6,310 nt of DNA from Cytophagales bacterium (GCA_025360235.1 JANYCO010000020.1:1-6310), one strand, 5' to 3'; positions 1 to 6,295 are shown, numbered from the stretch's first letter. A program made the numbers and translations. The notes: a model not told the origin generated them from the letters alone.

Positions 1-390
1 ATATATTTTTTGAGAGAGAACATATTGAACAACTAAATCCAAGTCAGCAGATTCTCCGCTATGATAGAAACGAAAATTGCGGTTAATTTCTCCACTGCAG
101 CCTCTGTAGTTCCATGCCAATACATCGTAACCAGCATTAGAAGCGGCTCTCGCCATTCCCTTCAAATACCTACTCTCGGTCTGACCTTCCAATCCATGAG
201 AAAGAATTAATAATTTATTATACCCTTTTCTAATCCAGTCCAGGTCAAGAAAATCTCCATCTGCAAGTTCAAGTCTTTCTCTTTTATATTTTACATCAGA
301 TACATCTCTGAAAACAACAGGATATATCGTCTCAATGTGTCTTGAAAGAAAAAGGGGTGGGGCTTTGTAGGAGGAGGGAATGTGGGGCAT
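1..390 (-). CDS. YheT-type alpha/beta hydrolase (N-terminal 130 codons, cut by window edge)
   Basis: This is the 5' part of a minus-strand gene whose C-terminal half lies beyond base 1. The reading frame is open for 130 codons from the ATG at 390-388. An in-frame TGA at 396-394 makes this the first possible start. The translation begins MPHIPSSYKAPPLFLSRHIE. It then shows the landmarks of the YheT/UPF0017 branch of alpha/beta hydrolases: the strand and oxyanion-hole motif LLILSHGLEG (residues 60-69), SRYLKGMARAASNAGYDVLA (73-92), NYRGCSGEINR (94-104) and YHSGESADLDLVV (109-121). The expected nucleophile elbow (GxSxGG) and the Asp and His of the triad would come after residue 130 and are not visible. 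Family members are soluble hydrolases of poorly defined substrate, some annotated as esterases. The gene lies 109 bp downstream of the channel gene on the same strand and may be cotranscribed with it. The assignment rests on these motifs. Confidence 0.9.
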   Translation of the reverse strand, partial: MPHIPSSYKAPPLFLSRHIETIYPVVFRDVSDVKYKRERLELADGDFLDLDWIRKGYNKLLILSHGLEGQTESRYLKGMARAASNAGYDVLAWNYRGCSGEINRNFRFYHSGESADLDLVVQYVLSQKIY

Positions 391-395
391 AAATC

Positions 396-494
396 AATTA
401 AGAATTAAAAATTAAGAATTAAAAAATACAACGAAAGCAAGTTCTGTTTCTGTAAATGCCTTCATTCTTAATTTTTAATTCTTAATCTTTAATT
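396..494. repeat. Inverted arrays of 7-bp repeats between channel and hydrolase genes
   Basis: Bases 396-423 are four head-to-tail heptads: AATTAAG, AATTAAA, AATTAAG, AATTAAA. Bases 467-494 are four heptads in the opposite orientation: CTTAATT, TTTAATT, CTTAATC, TTTAATT. Together they create a perfect 23-bp inverted repeat, 397-419 against 464-486, around a 44-nt unique spacer (420-463). The array fills nearly the whole junction: the channel stop codon is at 502-500 and the hydrolase ATG at 390-388. In the minus-strand transcript it would form a long A-U hairpin just after the channel stop. It has no GC-rich stem or following U-run, so it is not a classical terminator. Its function is unknown. 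Confidence 0.9.
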
Positions 495-499
495 TTATG

Positions 500-2398
500 T
501 TATTCTTCCGCAATCATAATAATTCTGTCGCCTTCAGCGAAAGTGATTTTCTCAGATTTATTTGGGTTAATAACAACACCGTAATTTTTATCTGGATTGT
601 CGGCGTACTTATTTATAATATATCCAAAGGCAATTTCATTTTTTTGGGTGGTAGCTTTTATGACCGAATAGAAATCTGCGGTGGTACCGGCAGGCATATA
701 ATTACTGTATGGTTTAATATAAATTTCATTTCCGTCTGCATCAAACAAGTCGTCAAATACAATGGATAATTCTTTGTTCTCAGAAAGCTGCGCTAAGATA
801 AGACTGATCATTCTGTCGCTAATGATAAAGTCATCTGCTCTGGATAAATCGGCAAGTGCCCTGTTTTTCAGGTCAAGCATCTCTGTAACCAGACTAACTT
901 TGTGATGCAATTTATCCAGGATATCACGAACATTCATCAATGTGATAAGCGTGATAGCATCTGCTTCCTGAAGCGGATATATATCAGAGTAACTCATAAT
1001 GATTATGTGATTGTAATATTTTAAATCAAGTTTATTCAGTTCATTACGATCATTAATGTCTGCATCTTTGAATCTGATTCTTTGATTTTTTAACTCAGAA
1101 GAAAGAGCATTTATTTTATCCGAAAGACCTTCACCTTCTGCCATTACATATATTTCTGAACCCAGATTTACGTAATTGTCCAATTCTTTAACCACGATTC
1201 TGGCATTTGAATTCCAGCCAAGGATAAGCGTTTTGTGCATTTCAACACGTATTTCTTTTTTAATTTCTACCTTGGGTAGTTCTATGATGTTAACAGGTTT
1301 ATGGTGGTAAGATAAATCCACATCGTCTTCAGCAATGATGATCAGCTTATCTTCTTTTACCAGTTTAGAGTCTAGAGGAGGGTTGATTACTACATTGCCA
1401 TTGGCATAACGAATACCAATAACACAGGTGTCTTCAAAACCATACAACAATTCCTCAAAGGTATGGCCGGCAATATTTCCTACAGGTTGAATGTATATTT
1501 CATTATCGGCATATCCCAACAATTTACTATATACAATGCTTAGACCTGATTGACGGCTGCTTTGTACAGTTATTTTGGAAATTACTTCGTTCCCAACCAA
1601 AATCGTTACCTCATCTTTCCCTACCAGCTTAGCGATATCTTTGTTGATGTCTTCGTTTATCTCAGCAATAACATTGTAGGTAGCCGATTTTCTGGAAGGA
1701 TTATTTACGATCGCCATGATGGTTTTGATCACATAAGTATCAGCTTTTGATTCTTCAGGTGCTACGATAATGATCGACTTTGCGGCATTTAGGTTGGCAA
1801 TTTTCAGATCGTCTACATCAATTGGGTTACCACTTCTGCAGATCACTTTCGTTTTTCCTGTTTTACCAACCTTAACTTTTATTTCGTCTTCCATTTCTGT
1901 TTTGTCCATATCAGCCAAAATCACAATACAAGATTTGCTTTGATTCAAGTTCGCGAGAATCAATTCAGATACAATAGGAAATATCTTTGATGACCAACCA
2001 AGAATTACAGTTTGGTTTTCTTCAAGGATCATTGACTTACCCTTTTTCATTTCGTCCAGTTTTTCCTGAAAACCGGCATTAAGAATGGAAACTAACGTTG
2101 ATACCAATAAAATTCCAATGATTGAAACCGGAAACATAATGATTCTATAGGCCCAACCTGATTCACCGGTTACAGTTCCCTGGTCAATAACGTGCATTAA
2201 GCTTTGCCAGAAAGATTCTGAAAAGCCCATTCCCGGACCGTCTGCCTCAGAGATATTGGCAATATAGATCATAATACCTGTTATGAAAGCAGTTACGAAA
2301 AAGATGATACCCAGTCCAATGATCAATACTGGTGTACCTTTGCTGATAATATTATCAACCCAGTATCTGAATCTTTCGTTGAATGGAAATTTTTGCAT
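500..2398 (-). CDS. CASTOR/POLLUX-family ion channel with two RCK modules
   Basis: The 632-residue product is a membrane ion channel with a large cytoplasmic gating region. Residues 23-48 form the first membrane helix. Residues 59-82 are a pore-loop region ending in DQGTVTGESGW. Residues 85-107 are the inner helix, followed by a charged linker (QEKLDEMKKGK). Two RCK/TrkA-like NAD-binding modules follow, each opening with a similar strand-turn motif: VILGWSSK (131-138) and LILGWNSN (391-398). Each ends in a related C-terminal subdomain: NEIYIQPVG to KLIIIAED at about 299-358, and NEIYIKPYS to DRIIMIAEE at about 557-632. This layout and the wording around the filter and linker match the CASTOR/POLLUX family (plant DMI1-like channels and bacterial homologues). 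A canonical TVGYG potassium filter is absent, so ion selectivity cannot be read off. The product presumably acts as a tetramer in the inner membrane. The gene heads a minus-strand pair with the hydrolase. A weak promoter-like TAACTTTA lies on the minus strand at 2429-2422. Confidence 0.9.
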   Translation of the reverse strand: MQKFPFNERFRYWVDNIISKGTPVLIIGLGIIFFVTAFITGIMIYIANISEADGPGMGFSESFWQSLMHVIDQGTVTGESGWAYRIIMFPVSIIGILLVSTLVSILNAGFQEKLDEMKKGKSMILEENQTVILGWSSKIFPIVSELILANLNQSKSCIVILADMDKTEMEDEIKVKVGKTGKTKVICRSGNPIDVDDLKIANLNAAKSIIIVAPEESKADTYVIKTIMAIVNNPSRKSATYNVIAEINEDINKDIAKLVGKDEVTILVGNEVISKITVQSSRQSGLSIVYSKLLGYADNEIYIQPVGNIAGHTFEELLYGFEDTCVIGIRYANGNVVINPPLDSKLVKEDKLIIIAEDDVDLSYHHKPVNIIELPKVEIKKEIRVEMHKTLILGWNSNARIVVKELDNYVNLGSEIYVMAEGEGLSDKINALSSELKNQRIRFKDADINDRNELNKLDLKYYNHIIIMSYSDIYPLQEADAITLITLMNVRDILDKLHHKVSLVTEMLDLKNRALADLSRADDFIISDRMISLILAQLSENKELSIVFDDLFDADGNEIYIKPYSNYMPAGTTADFYSVIKATTQKNEIAFGYIINKYADNPDKNYGVVINPNKSEKITFAEGDRIIMIAEE

Positions 2399-2524
2399 AG
2401 TATAGTTATCTTTTGGTTGGTTAAAGTTAAATAAGATTTTTTATATAATACTAAGTAATAATACAGAATTTATACTGTTTTTCAATTTTCTATAGTTATT
2501 TTTGCGCACTAAATTTAAAGTCAG
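2399..2524. other. Divergent intergenic region between channel gene and hisG
   Basis: This 126-bp AT-rich stretch must carry the promoters of both the minus-strand channel gene and the plus-strand hisG. A good Bacteroidota-type core is visible for hisG (listed separately). Only a one-mismatch TAnnTTTG-like element (TAACTTTA, 2429-2422) is visible for the channel gene, without a convincing upstream TTG. I see no his-leader peptide rich in histidine codons and no T-box-like structure, so there is no sequence sign of classical his attenuation. Confidence 0.6.
2475..2504 (+). promoter_or_regulatory. Candidate hisG promoter (Bacteroidota -33/-7 type)
   Basis: TATTTTTG at 2497-2504 matches the TAnnTTTG -7 consensus of Bacteroidota fully. 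CTG at 2475-2477 sits 19 bp upstream, where TTG is expected, with one mismatch. Transcription would then start near 2511, giving a leader of roughly 13 nt before the hisG ATG. The spacing and the exact -7 match favour it, but short AT-rich motifs arise easily by chance. Confidence 0.55.
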
Positions 2525-3385
2525 ATGAGTGAAATTTTAAGATTAGCTATCCAGAAATCAGGAAGGCTCAGTGAAGATTCTATAAAACTTATAAAAGAAT
2601 GCAGTATAGATTTCAGCAGTAGTGGAGCTATACTGAAGTCCACTGCGTATAATTTTCCTATCGAGATCTTATACCTGCGTGATGATGATATTCCGGGATA
2701 TGTAGCAGATGGAGTTGCGGATATTGGAATAATTGGAGAAAATGTAGCTTCAGAGCAGAAAAAAAATGTACTGACTGTGGATAAGTTGGGTTTTTCTAGA
2801 TGTAGGCTTTCTATTGGAGTCCCTAAAAATATGGATTACCAGAGTGCCAAAAGTTTGGAAGGCAAAAAGATTGCAACCTCTTACCCGAATATTTTATCTG
2901 ACTTTTTATACGATAATGGAGTAAAAGCTTTTATTCATGAAATAAGTGGTTCTGTAGAAATCGCTCCAAGTATTGGCTTAGCAGATGCTGTATGTGATAT
3001 CGTAAGTTCGGGAAGTACACTTATTAGTAACGGTTTGAAAGAAGTAGATCTGGTGTTTCGTTCTGAAGCAATTCTTATTTCTAACCCTACCTTATCGGAA
3101 GGAAAGAAAAAAATAATAGACGAATTATTATTTAGAATTACTTCCGTAAAAACAGCAAAAAATACTAAATATATATTATTGAATGCTCCAAATAAATCCC
3201 TGGATAAGATCACAAAATTGCTTCCGGGAGTAAAGAGTCCTACCGTAATGCCATTGGCAGAACCGGGTTGGAGCTCTCTACATTCAGTAGTAAAAGAAGA
3301 TCAATTTTGGGAGATCATTGGAAAACTAAAAGAAGCAGGAGCAGAGGGTATTTTAGTTCTGCCAATTGAGAAAATTATTGTATAG
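2525..3385 (+). CDS. hisG: ATP phosphoribosyltransferase, long form
   Basis: HisG condenses ATP with PRPP to give phosphoribosyl-ATP, the committed and feedback-controlled first step of histidine biosynthesis in the cytoplasm. The 286-residue length fits the long form, which carries its own C-terminal regulatory domain and does not need HisZ. Visible marks are the N-terminal LRLAIQKSGRLSEDSI (5-20) and GVADIGIIGENV (63-74). The PRPP-binding segment is EIAPSIGLADAVCDIVSSGS (145-164). The C-terminal ACT-like regulatory domain covers about 210-286, with SPTVMPLAEPGWSSLHSVV (238-256) and AGAEGILVLPIEKI (271-284). The ATG at 2525 is preceded by an in-frame TAA at 2516-2518, so it is the first possible start. 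No Shine-Dalgarno sequence is evident, which is normal for Bacteroidota. The TAG stop lies within the left arm of a repeat hairpin, and hisD follows after 80 bp. Confidence 0.97.
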   Translation: MSEILRLAIQKSGRLSEDSIKLIKECSIDFSSSGAILKSTAYNFPIEILYLRDDDIPGYVADGVADIGIIGENVASEQKKNVLTVDKLGFSRCRLSIGVPKNMDYQSAKSLEGKKIATSYPNILSDFLYDNGVKAFIHEISGSVEIAPSIGLADAVCDIVSSGSTLISNGLKEVDLVFRSEAILISNPTLSEGKKKIIDELLFRITSVKTAKNTKYILLNAPNKSLDKITKLLPGVKSPTVMPLAEPGWSSLHSVVKEDQFWEIIGKLKEAGAEGILVLPIEKIIV

Positions 3386-3463
3386 ATCTTAGATTCTAGA
3401 TAATGTCATTAAACAATTATCTAGAATCTAAGATCTAAGATCTAATATCTAGAATCTAATATC
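3383..3463. repeat. Inverted 7-bp repeat array filling the hisG-hisD junction
   Basis: Bases 3419-3460 are six consecutive heptads, ATCTAGA, ATCTAAG, ATCTAAG, ATCTAAT, ATCTAGA and ATCTAAT, followed by a partial ATC to 3463. The left side (3383-3404) carries about two and a half heptads in the opposite orientation. The result is a perfect 22-bp inverted repeat, 3383-3404 against 3416-3437, with an 11-nt loop (3405-3415). The left arm starts on the hisG TAG stop codon. The right-hand array ends two bases before the hisD ATG and supplies an in-frame TAA (3457-3459) just upstream. The mRNA hairpin should be stable but lacks a U-tract, so it is more likely a processing, stability or coupling element than a terminator. 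That role is inference. Confidence 0.92.
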
Positions 3464-3465
3464 AA

Positions 3466-4743
3466 ATGAATTATTACGAATTTCCTAAAAAAGCAGACTG
3501 GGAAACCCTTCTAAAACGCCCTGTCTTTGAGACGAAGAGCCTTGAGGATAGAGTTATTCCAATACTTCAGCAGGTGAAGGAAAAGGGAGATGATGCACTT
3601 AAAAAATTCACATTAGAATTTGACAAAGTTATTTTATCGGAGTTATCAGTAAGTAATATACAAATTGAAGAAGCTGGGAAATTAGTATCCGAGGATTTAA
3701 AAAATGCAATAGACATCGCTCGTGTGAATATTGAAAAATTTCATTTGGCGCAGCGAGAAGAAGTAAAAAAAATTGAAACTACTAAAGGAGTAATTTGCTG
3801 GCGTAAATCAGTACCTATTACGAAAGTAGGATTATACATACCCGGAGGTACAGCACCTCTTTTCTCTACCATCTTAATGCTTGGAATACCAGCAAATATA
3901 GCTGGTTGCGAAGAAATAGTGCTTTGTACTCCTCCTGATAAATCAGGCAAAATAAATCCTGCTATTCTGTATACTGCTTCTATTCTAGGAATAAAAAAAA
4001 TATACAAAGTAGGAGGAGCTCAAGCCATTGCTGCTATGGCTTATGGTACTGCTACCATTCCTCAGGTTTATAAAATATTTGGTCCGGGGAATCAATACGT
4101 AACATTAGCAAAGCAACTGGTAAACAAAGAAGGTATTGCTATCGATATGCCTGCGGGTCCTTCTGAAGTAGCGATAGTAGCCGATGATTCCTGTAATCCG
4201 GCTTTCGTAGCAGCCGATCTTTTATCTCAGGCCGAGCATGGGGTGGACAGTCAAACAGTTGTTGTAAGTGATAACAAAAAAGTACTGGAGGAAGTTAAAA
4301 AAGAAGTTGCCAAACAATTGGAAGTTTTGCCGAGAAAGGAATTTGCAGCAAAGGCTCTGGACAATAGTAAAATGATTCTTGTAAAAGATATAGAGGAGGC
4401 CATGGAATTGATCAACGTGTATGCACCTGAACATTTGATTATTCAGGTAAAAGATTTCGATAAACTCATTAGTAAGATAAAAAATGCGGGTTCCGTATTT
4501 TTAGGAAATTATACTCCCGAAGCAGCAGGCGATTATGCTTCCGGAACCAATCATACTTTGCCTACAAATGGGTATGCACGTGCTTATTCAGGTGTTTCCC
4601 TAGATTCATTCGTCAAAAAAATCACTTTTCAGCATATTTCTCAGGAAGGAATTCGTTTACTAGGTCCTGTTATCGAAAAAATGGCTTCTGCTGAGCAATT
4701 AGATGCACATAAGAATGCAGTTACGCTTCGAATGATTATGTAA
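3466..4743 (+). CDS. hisD: Histidinol dehydrogenase
   Basis: HisD carries out the last two oxidations of histidine biosynthesis, L-histidinol to L-histidinal to L-histidine, using two NAD+ and a zinc ion as a homodimer. The 425-residue length is typical of the family. Recognisable segments are VGLYIPGGTAPLFSTILML (121-139), KVGGAQAIAAMAYGT (181-195), KIFGPGNQYVTLAKQLV (203-219) and DMPAGPSEVAIVAD (227-240). By comparison with characterised HisD, the zinc ligands are Gln255 and His258 (LLSQAEHG), Asp356 (GDYASGTNH) and His415 (LDAHKNAV). The catalytic Glu322-His323 pair lies in APEHL, and His363 in GTNHTLPT is also conserved. All are present, so the enzyme should be active. The ATG at 3466 is the first start after an in-frame TAA at 3457-3459. 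The ribosome-binding region is therefore made of repeat sequence. It probably shares the hisG transcript. No further his gene follows. Confidence 0.97.
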   Translation: MNYYEFPKKADWETLLKRPVFETKSLEDRVIPILQQVKEKGDDALKKFTLEFDKVILSELSVSNIQIEEAGKLVSEDLKNAIDIARVNIEKFHLAQREEVKKIETTKGVICWRKSVPITKVGLYIPGGTAPLFSTILMLGIPANIAGCEEIVLCTPPDKSGKINPAILYTASILGIKKIYKVGGAQAIAAMAYGTATIPQVYKIFGPGNQYVTLAKQLVNKEGIAIDMPAGPSEVAIVADDSCNPAFVAADLLSQAEHGVDSQTVVVSDNKKVLEEVKKEVAKQLEVLPRKEFAAKALDNSKMILVKDIEEAMELINVYAPEHLIIQVKDFDKLISKIKNAGSVFLGNYTPEAAGDYASGTNHTLPTNGYARAYSGVSLDSFVKKITFQHISQEGIRLLGPVIEKMASAEQLDAHKNAVTLRMIM

Positions 4744-4925
4744 TTTTTTGTAATGGTCAGAATATAAGGCTAATATATAGTGTAAATTCAACTCTTTATA
4801 TTGAAATAATTATTTTTTTTGACAATATTTTTATGTTAACTATTTTATTTATACCTTTAATATCAGTAGTGTTTATTAGACACGAAAATATCAGTTAAAT
4901 TTAAAATAGTTAAAACCTTAAAGTT
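4744..4925 (+). promoter_or_regulatory. AT-rich leader of the secreted-protein gene, with repeats
   Basis: This 182-bp gap has no GC-rich terminator hairpin after hisD. A loose promoter candidate is TTTG (4818-4821), 19 bp before TATTTTAT (4841-4848), which has two mismatches to TAnnTTTG. A second is TACCTTTA (4852-4859), one mismatch to TAnnTTTG but with no well-spaced TTG. A perfect 12-bp inverted repeat pairs TTAACTATTTTA (4836-4847) with TAAAATAGTTAA (4902-4913). A 9-bp direct repeat, AATATCAGT, occurs at 4859-4867 and 4887-4895, one on each side of a small GTGT...ACAC palindrome. These could be regulator sites or leader structure, but no known operator is recognised. Confidence 0.35.
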
Positions 4926-5993
4926 ATGAAAAATATACTACTAACAGTTACAATCATATTGATGTTCGTTATAAACACCAATGGACAGAAAGCAGCCATT
5001 GATGTATATAGAGACGCAACCAGTACAAACAACCTTACCATGAGCTGGGCGAATGGTTTTGTTACAACTCCGGCATCTACAAGTTCTGTTGGAGTACCCT
5101 ATGAAGGAGCGAATAATTTTTTGTTTGATTTTAAGCTTGGAACTGCTGCCTATTGGGCAGGAGGTGAGATTGCTTATAACAACTGGTGGTATTATGATCT
5201 TACCGGTTATACTCATATGAATTTGTCATTTAAAAGTTTAGGCCTAAAACCAGGTACTCAACTTATGTTTACCTTAAAAGATAGCTTAGGAAATTTGAGT
5301 CCCGCTGTTGAAATTGGAAATGGAACTACACCTGATGGTATTAAAAGCATCCCACTTACACAATTTATCCATGTTGACAGTTCATATAATCCAGGAGCCT
5401 CTAAATTCATAGATTTTGCCATTCAAGCGGCATGGAACTCAGATGCCACCCAAGCAGGCGCAGACACAGGTCAAGTATTTATTGACGCATTTCAATTTTT
5501 CGACTATTCAGTTCCAACAATATCCTCTTTGTCTGCCTTATCTGGTGCAATAGGCGATGTTATTACAGTGAATGGTACTAATTTCAATTATGTAACAACC
5601 GTAAAAATAGGTAATGTAGTTGCTGTTGTTTCTAACTTAACTTCGACCAGTTTTGATATCACAGTTCCAGCAGGAGCTGTTGCAGGAAAAATTAAAATAA
5701 CCAATCCTGGTGGAACAACTCAAAGTGCTTCCAATTTTAATATAGTAGCGGGTATCAACGATAAAAACAATTCCATAAGTTTCTCTGTTGGACCAAATCC
5801 ATCTGCTGGAGTTTATACGATTAATTCAGAAGAGCAAATCGATCAAGTCGTGATTTCAGATCGTCTTGGAAATATTATTTCAAATAATTCAAATTTATCA
5901 GTAGACTTGACCAACCAACCAGAAGGAATCTATTTCTTAAAAGTGGTTTCGGGAGATAAGTCTGATGTGAGAAAATTGCTTAAGAATAAGTAA
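4926..5993 (+). CDS. Secreted modular protein: jelly-roll-like domain, IPT/TIG domain, T9SS sorting domain
   Basis: The 355-residue protein starts with a Sec signal peptide (MKNILLTVTIILMFVINTNG, probable cleavage before Gln21) and has no lipobox cysteine. Residues about 22-194 form an aromatic- and Asn/Gly-rich beta domain with NNFLFDFKLG, AYNNWWYYDLTGYTHMNLSF and ending VFIDAFQFFDYS. It looks like a galactose-binding or carbohydrate-binding jelly roll, but no family is named with confidence. Residues about 196-275 are an IPT/TIG immunoglobulin-like domain (VPTISSLSALSGAIGDVITV, NGTNF, IKITNPGGTTQSASNFNIV). Residues about 283-355 are a type A T9SS C-terminal sorting domain, with VGPNPSAGVYTI, VVISDRLGNII, LTNQPEGIYFLKV and the basic end RKLLKNK. 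The protein should cross the outer membrane through the type IX system and lose the sorting domain, ending up released or surface-anchored. No catalytic domain is evident; carbohydrate binding or adhesion is inferred. The start is the first ATG after an in-frame TAA at 4911-4913. It has its own leader and terminator, so it is probably monocistronic. Confidence 0.88.
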   Translation: MKNILLTVTIILMFVINTNGQKAAIDVYRDATSTNNLTMSWANGFVTTPASTSSVGVPYEGANNFLFDFKLGTAAYWAGGEIAYNNWWYYDLTGYTHMNLSFKSLGLKPGTQLMFTLKDSLGNLSPAVEIGNGTTPDGIKSIPLTQFIHVDSSYNPGASKFIDFAIQAAWNSDATQAGADTGQVFIDAFQFFDYSVPTISSLSALSGAIGDVITVNGTNFNYVTTVKIGNVVAVVSNLTSTSFDITVPAGAVAGKIKITNPGGTTQSASNFNIVAGINDKNNSISFSVGPNPSAGVYTINSEEQIDQVVISDRLGNIISNNSNLSVDLTNQPEGIYFLKVVSGDKSDVRKLLKNK

Positions 5994-6295
5994 AGCGGTA
6001 AAATTCATAATTGTATAAAACAAAGAATTGGTTATTTGGGAAAAGGGAAGATAAAGCAATGCTTTATCTTCCCTTTTTTGGTTACACCCAACTTATTAAA
6101 GCCTTAATTAGCTGTATTTTTAACCTTTTTTAGCCGTTATAATAATTTCAAATAATTCTGAAATTATTGGGGTTACTTTTCATGTGTTAATTTGTATATA
6201 TAATCAGTTATGTATAAATTACACAATATATTATTGTAAAAAATACATTAATTATACAAAAACCCAAAATAGTAATTAAAATTAATTTAAGGATT
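5994..6295. other. 302-bp AT-rich intergenic region
   Basis: No gene is supported here. The region holds the terminator at 6041-6079 and a 10-bp inverted repeat, AATAATTTCA (6141-6150) against TGAAATTATT (6159-6168), with an 8-nt loop. It also holds a cluster of small AT-only inverted repeats: ACAATA/TATTGT at 6223-6228 and 6232-6237, and TGTATAA/TTATACA at 6211-6217 and 6252-6258. The stretch after about 6110 is probably the promoter and leader of the gene that starts at 6296. The best TAnnTTTG-like match is TATTATTG (6229-6236), with one mismatch and no well-placed TTG. Confidence 0.5.
6041..6079 (+). terminator. Intrinsic terminator of the secreted-protein gene
   Basis: An 18-bp perfect stem pairs 6041-6058 with 6060-6077 around a single central base, so the real loop is formed by the innermost few bases (GCAATGC). 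The stem contains AGGGAAGATAAAGC and its complement, and the right side ends in six T residues (6074-6079). It begins 48 bp after the stop codon at 5993. The A-run on the left side means it could also stop transcripts arriving from the right. Confidence 0.9.

Noticed and set aside
396..494. Possible CRISPR array or intrinsic terminator
   Set aside because: The units are only 7 bp with no unique spacers between them, so it is not a CRISPR. The stem is nearly pure A/T, lacks a GC core and has no dedicated T-tract, so it is not a standard terminator.
497..769. Plus-strand open frame of 90 codons
   Set aside because: It lies opposite the 3' end of the channel gene, its translation shows no recognisable domain, and the channel frame has clear family motifs over the same bases.
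2399..2524. his leader attenuator or T-box riboswitch upstream of hisG
   Set aside because: The probable leader is only about 13 nt, with no histidine-codon run, no T-box sequence and no terminator/antiterminator pair.
2935..3213. Minus-strand open frame of 92 codons inside hisG
   Set aside because: It is a shadow of the strongly conserved HisG frame, including the PRPP-binding segment, with no start context or motif of its own.
3383..3463. Insertion sequence remnant or attachment site
   Set aside because: There is no transposase fragment and no target-site duplication, and strict 7-bp periodicity is not expected of terminal inverted repeats of an insertion sequence.
3741..4007. Minus-strand open frame of 88 codons inside hisD (also 4222-4434)
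   Set aside because: Both lie opposite the most conserved parts of HisD and have no independent support.
4941..5216. Minus-strand, cysteine-containing open frame of 91 codons
   Set aside because: It is antisense to the signal peptide and N-terminal domain of the secreted protein. Its cysteines come from reversed codons and show no spaced metal-binding pattern.
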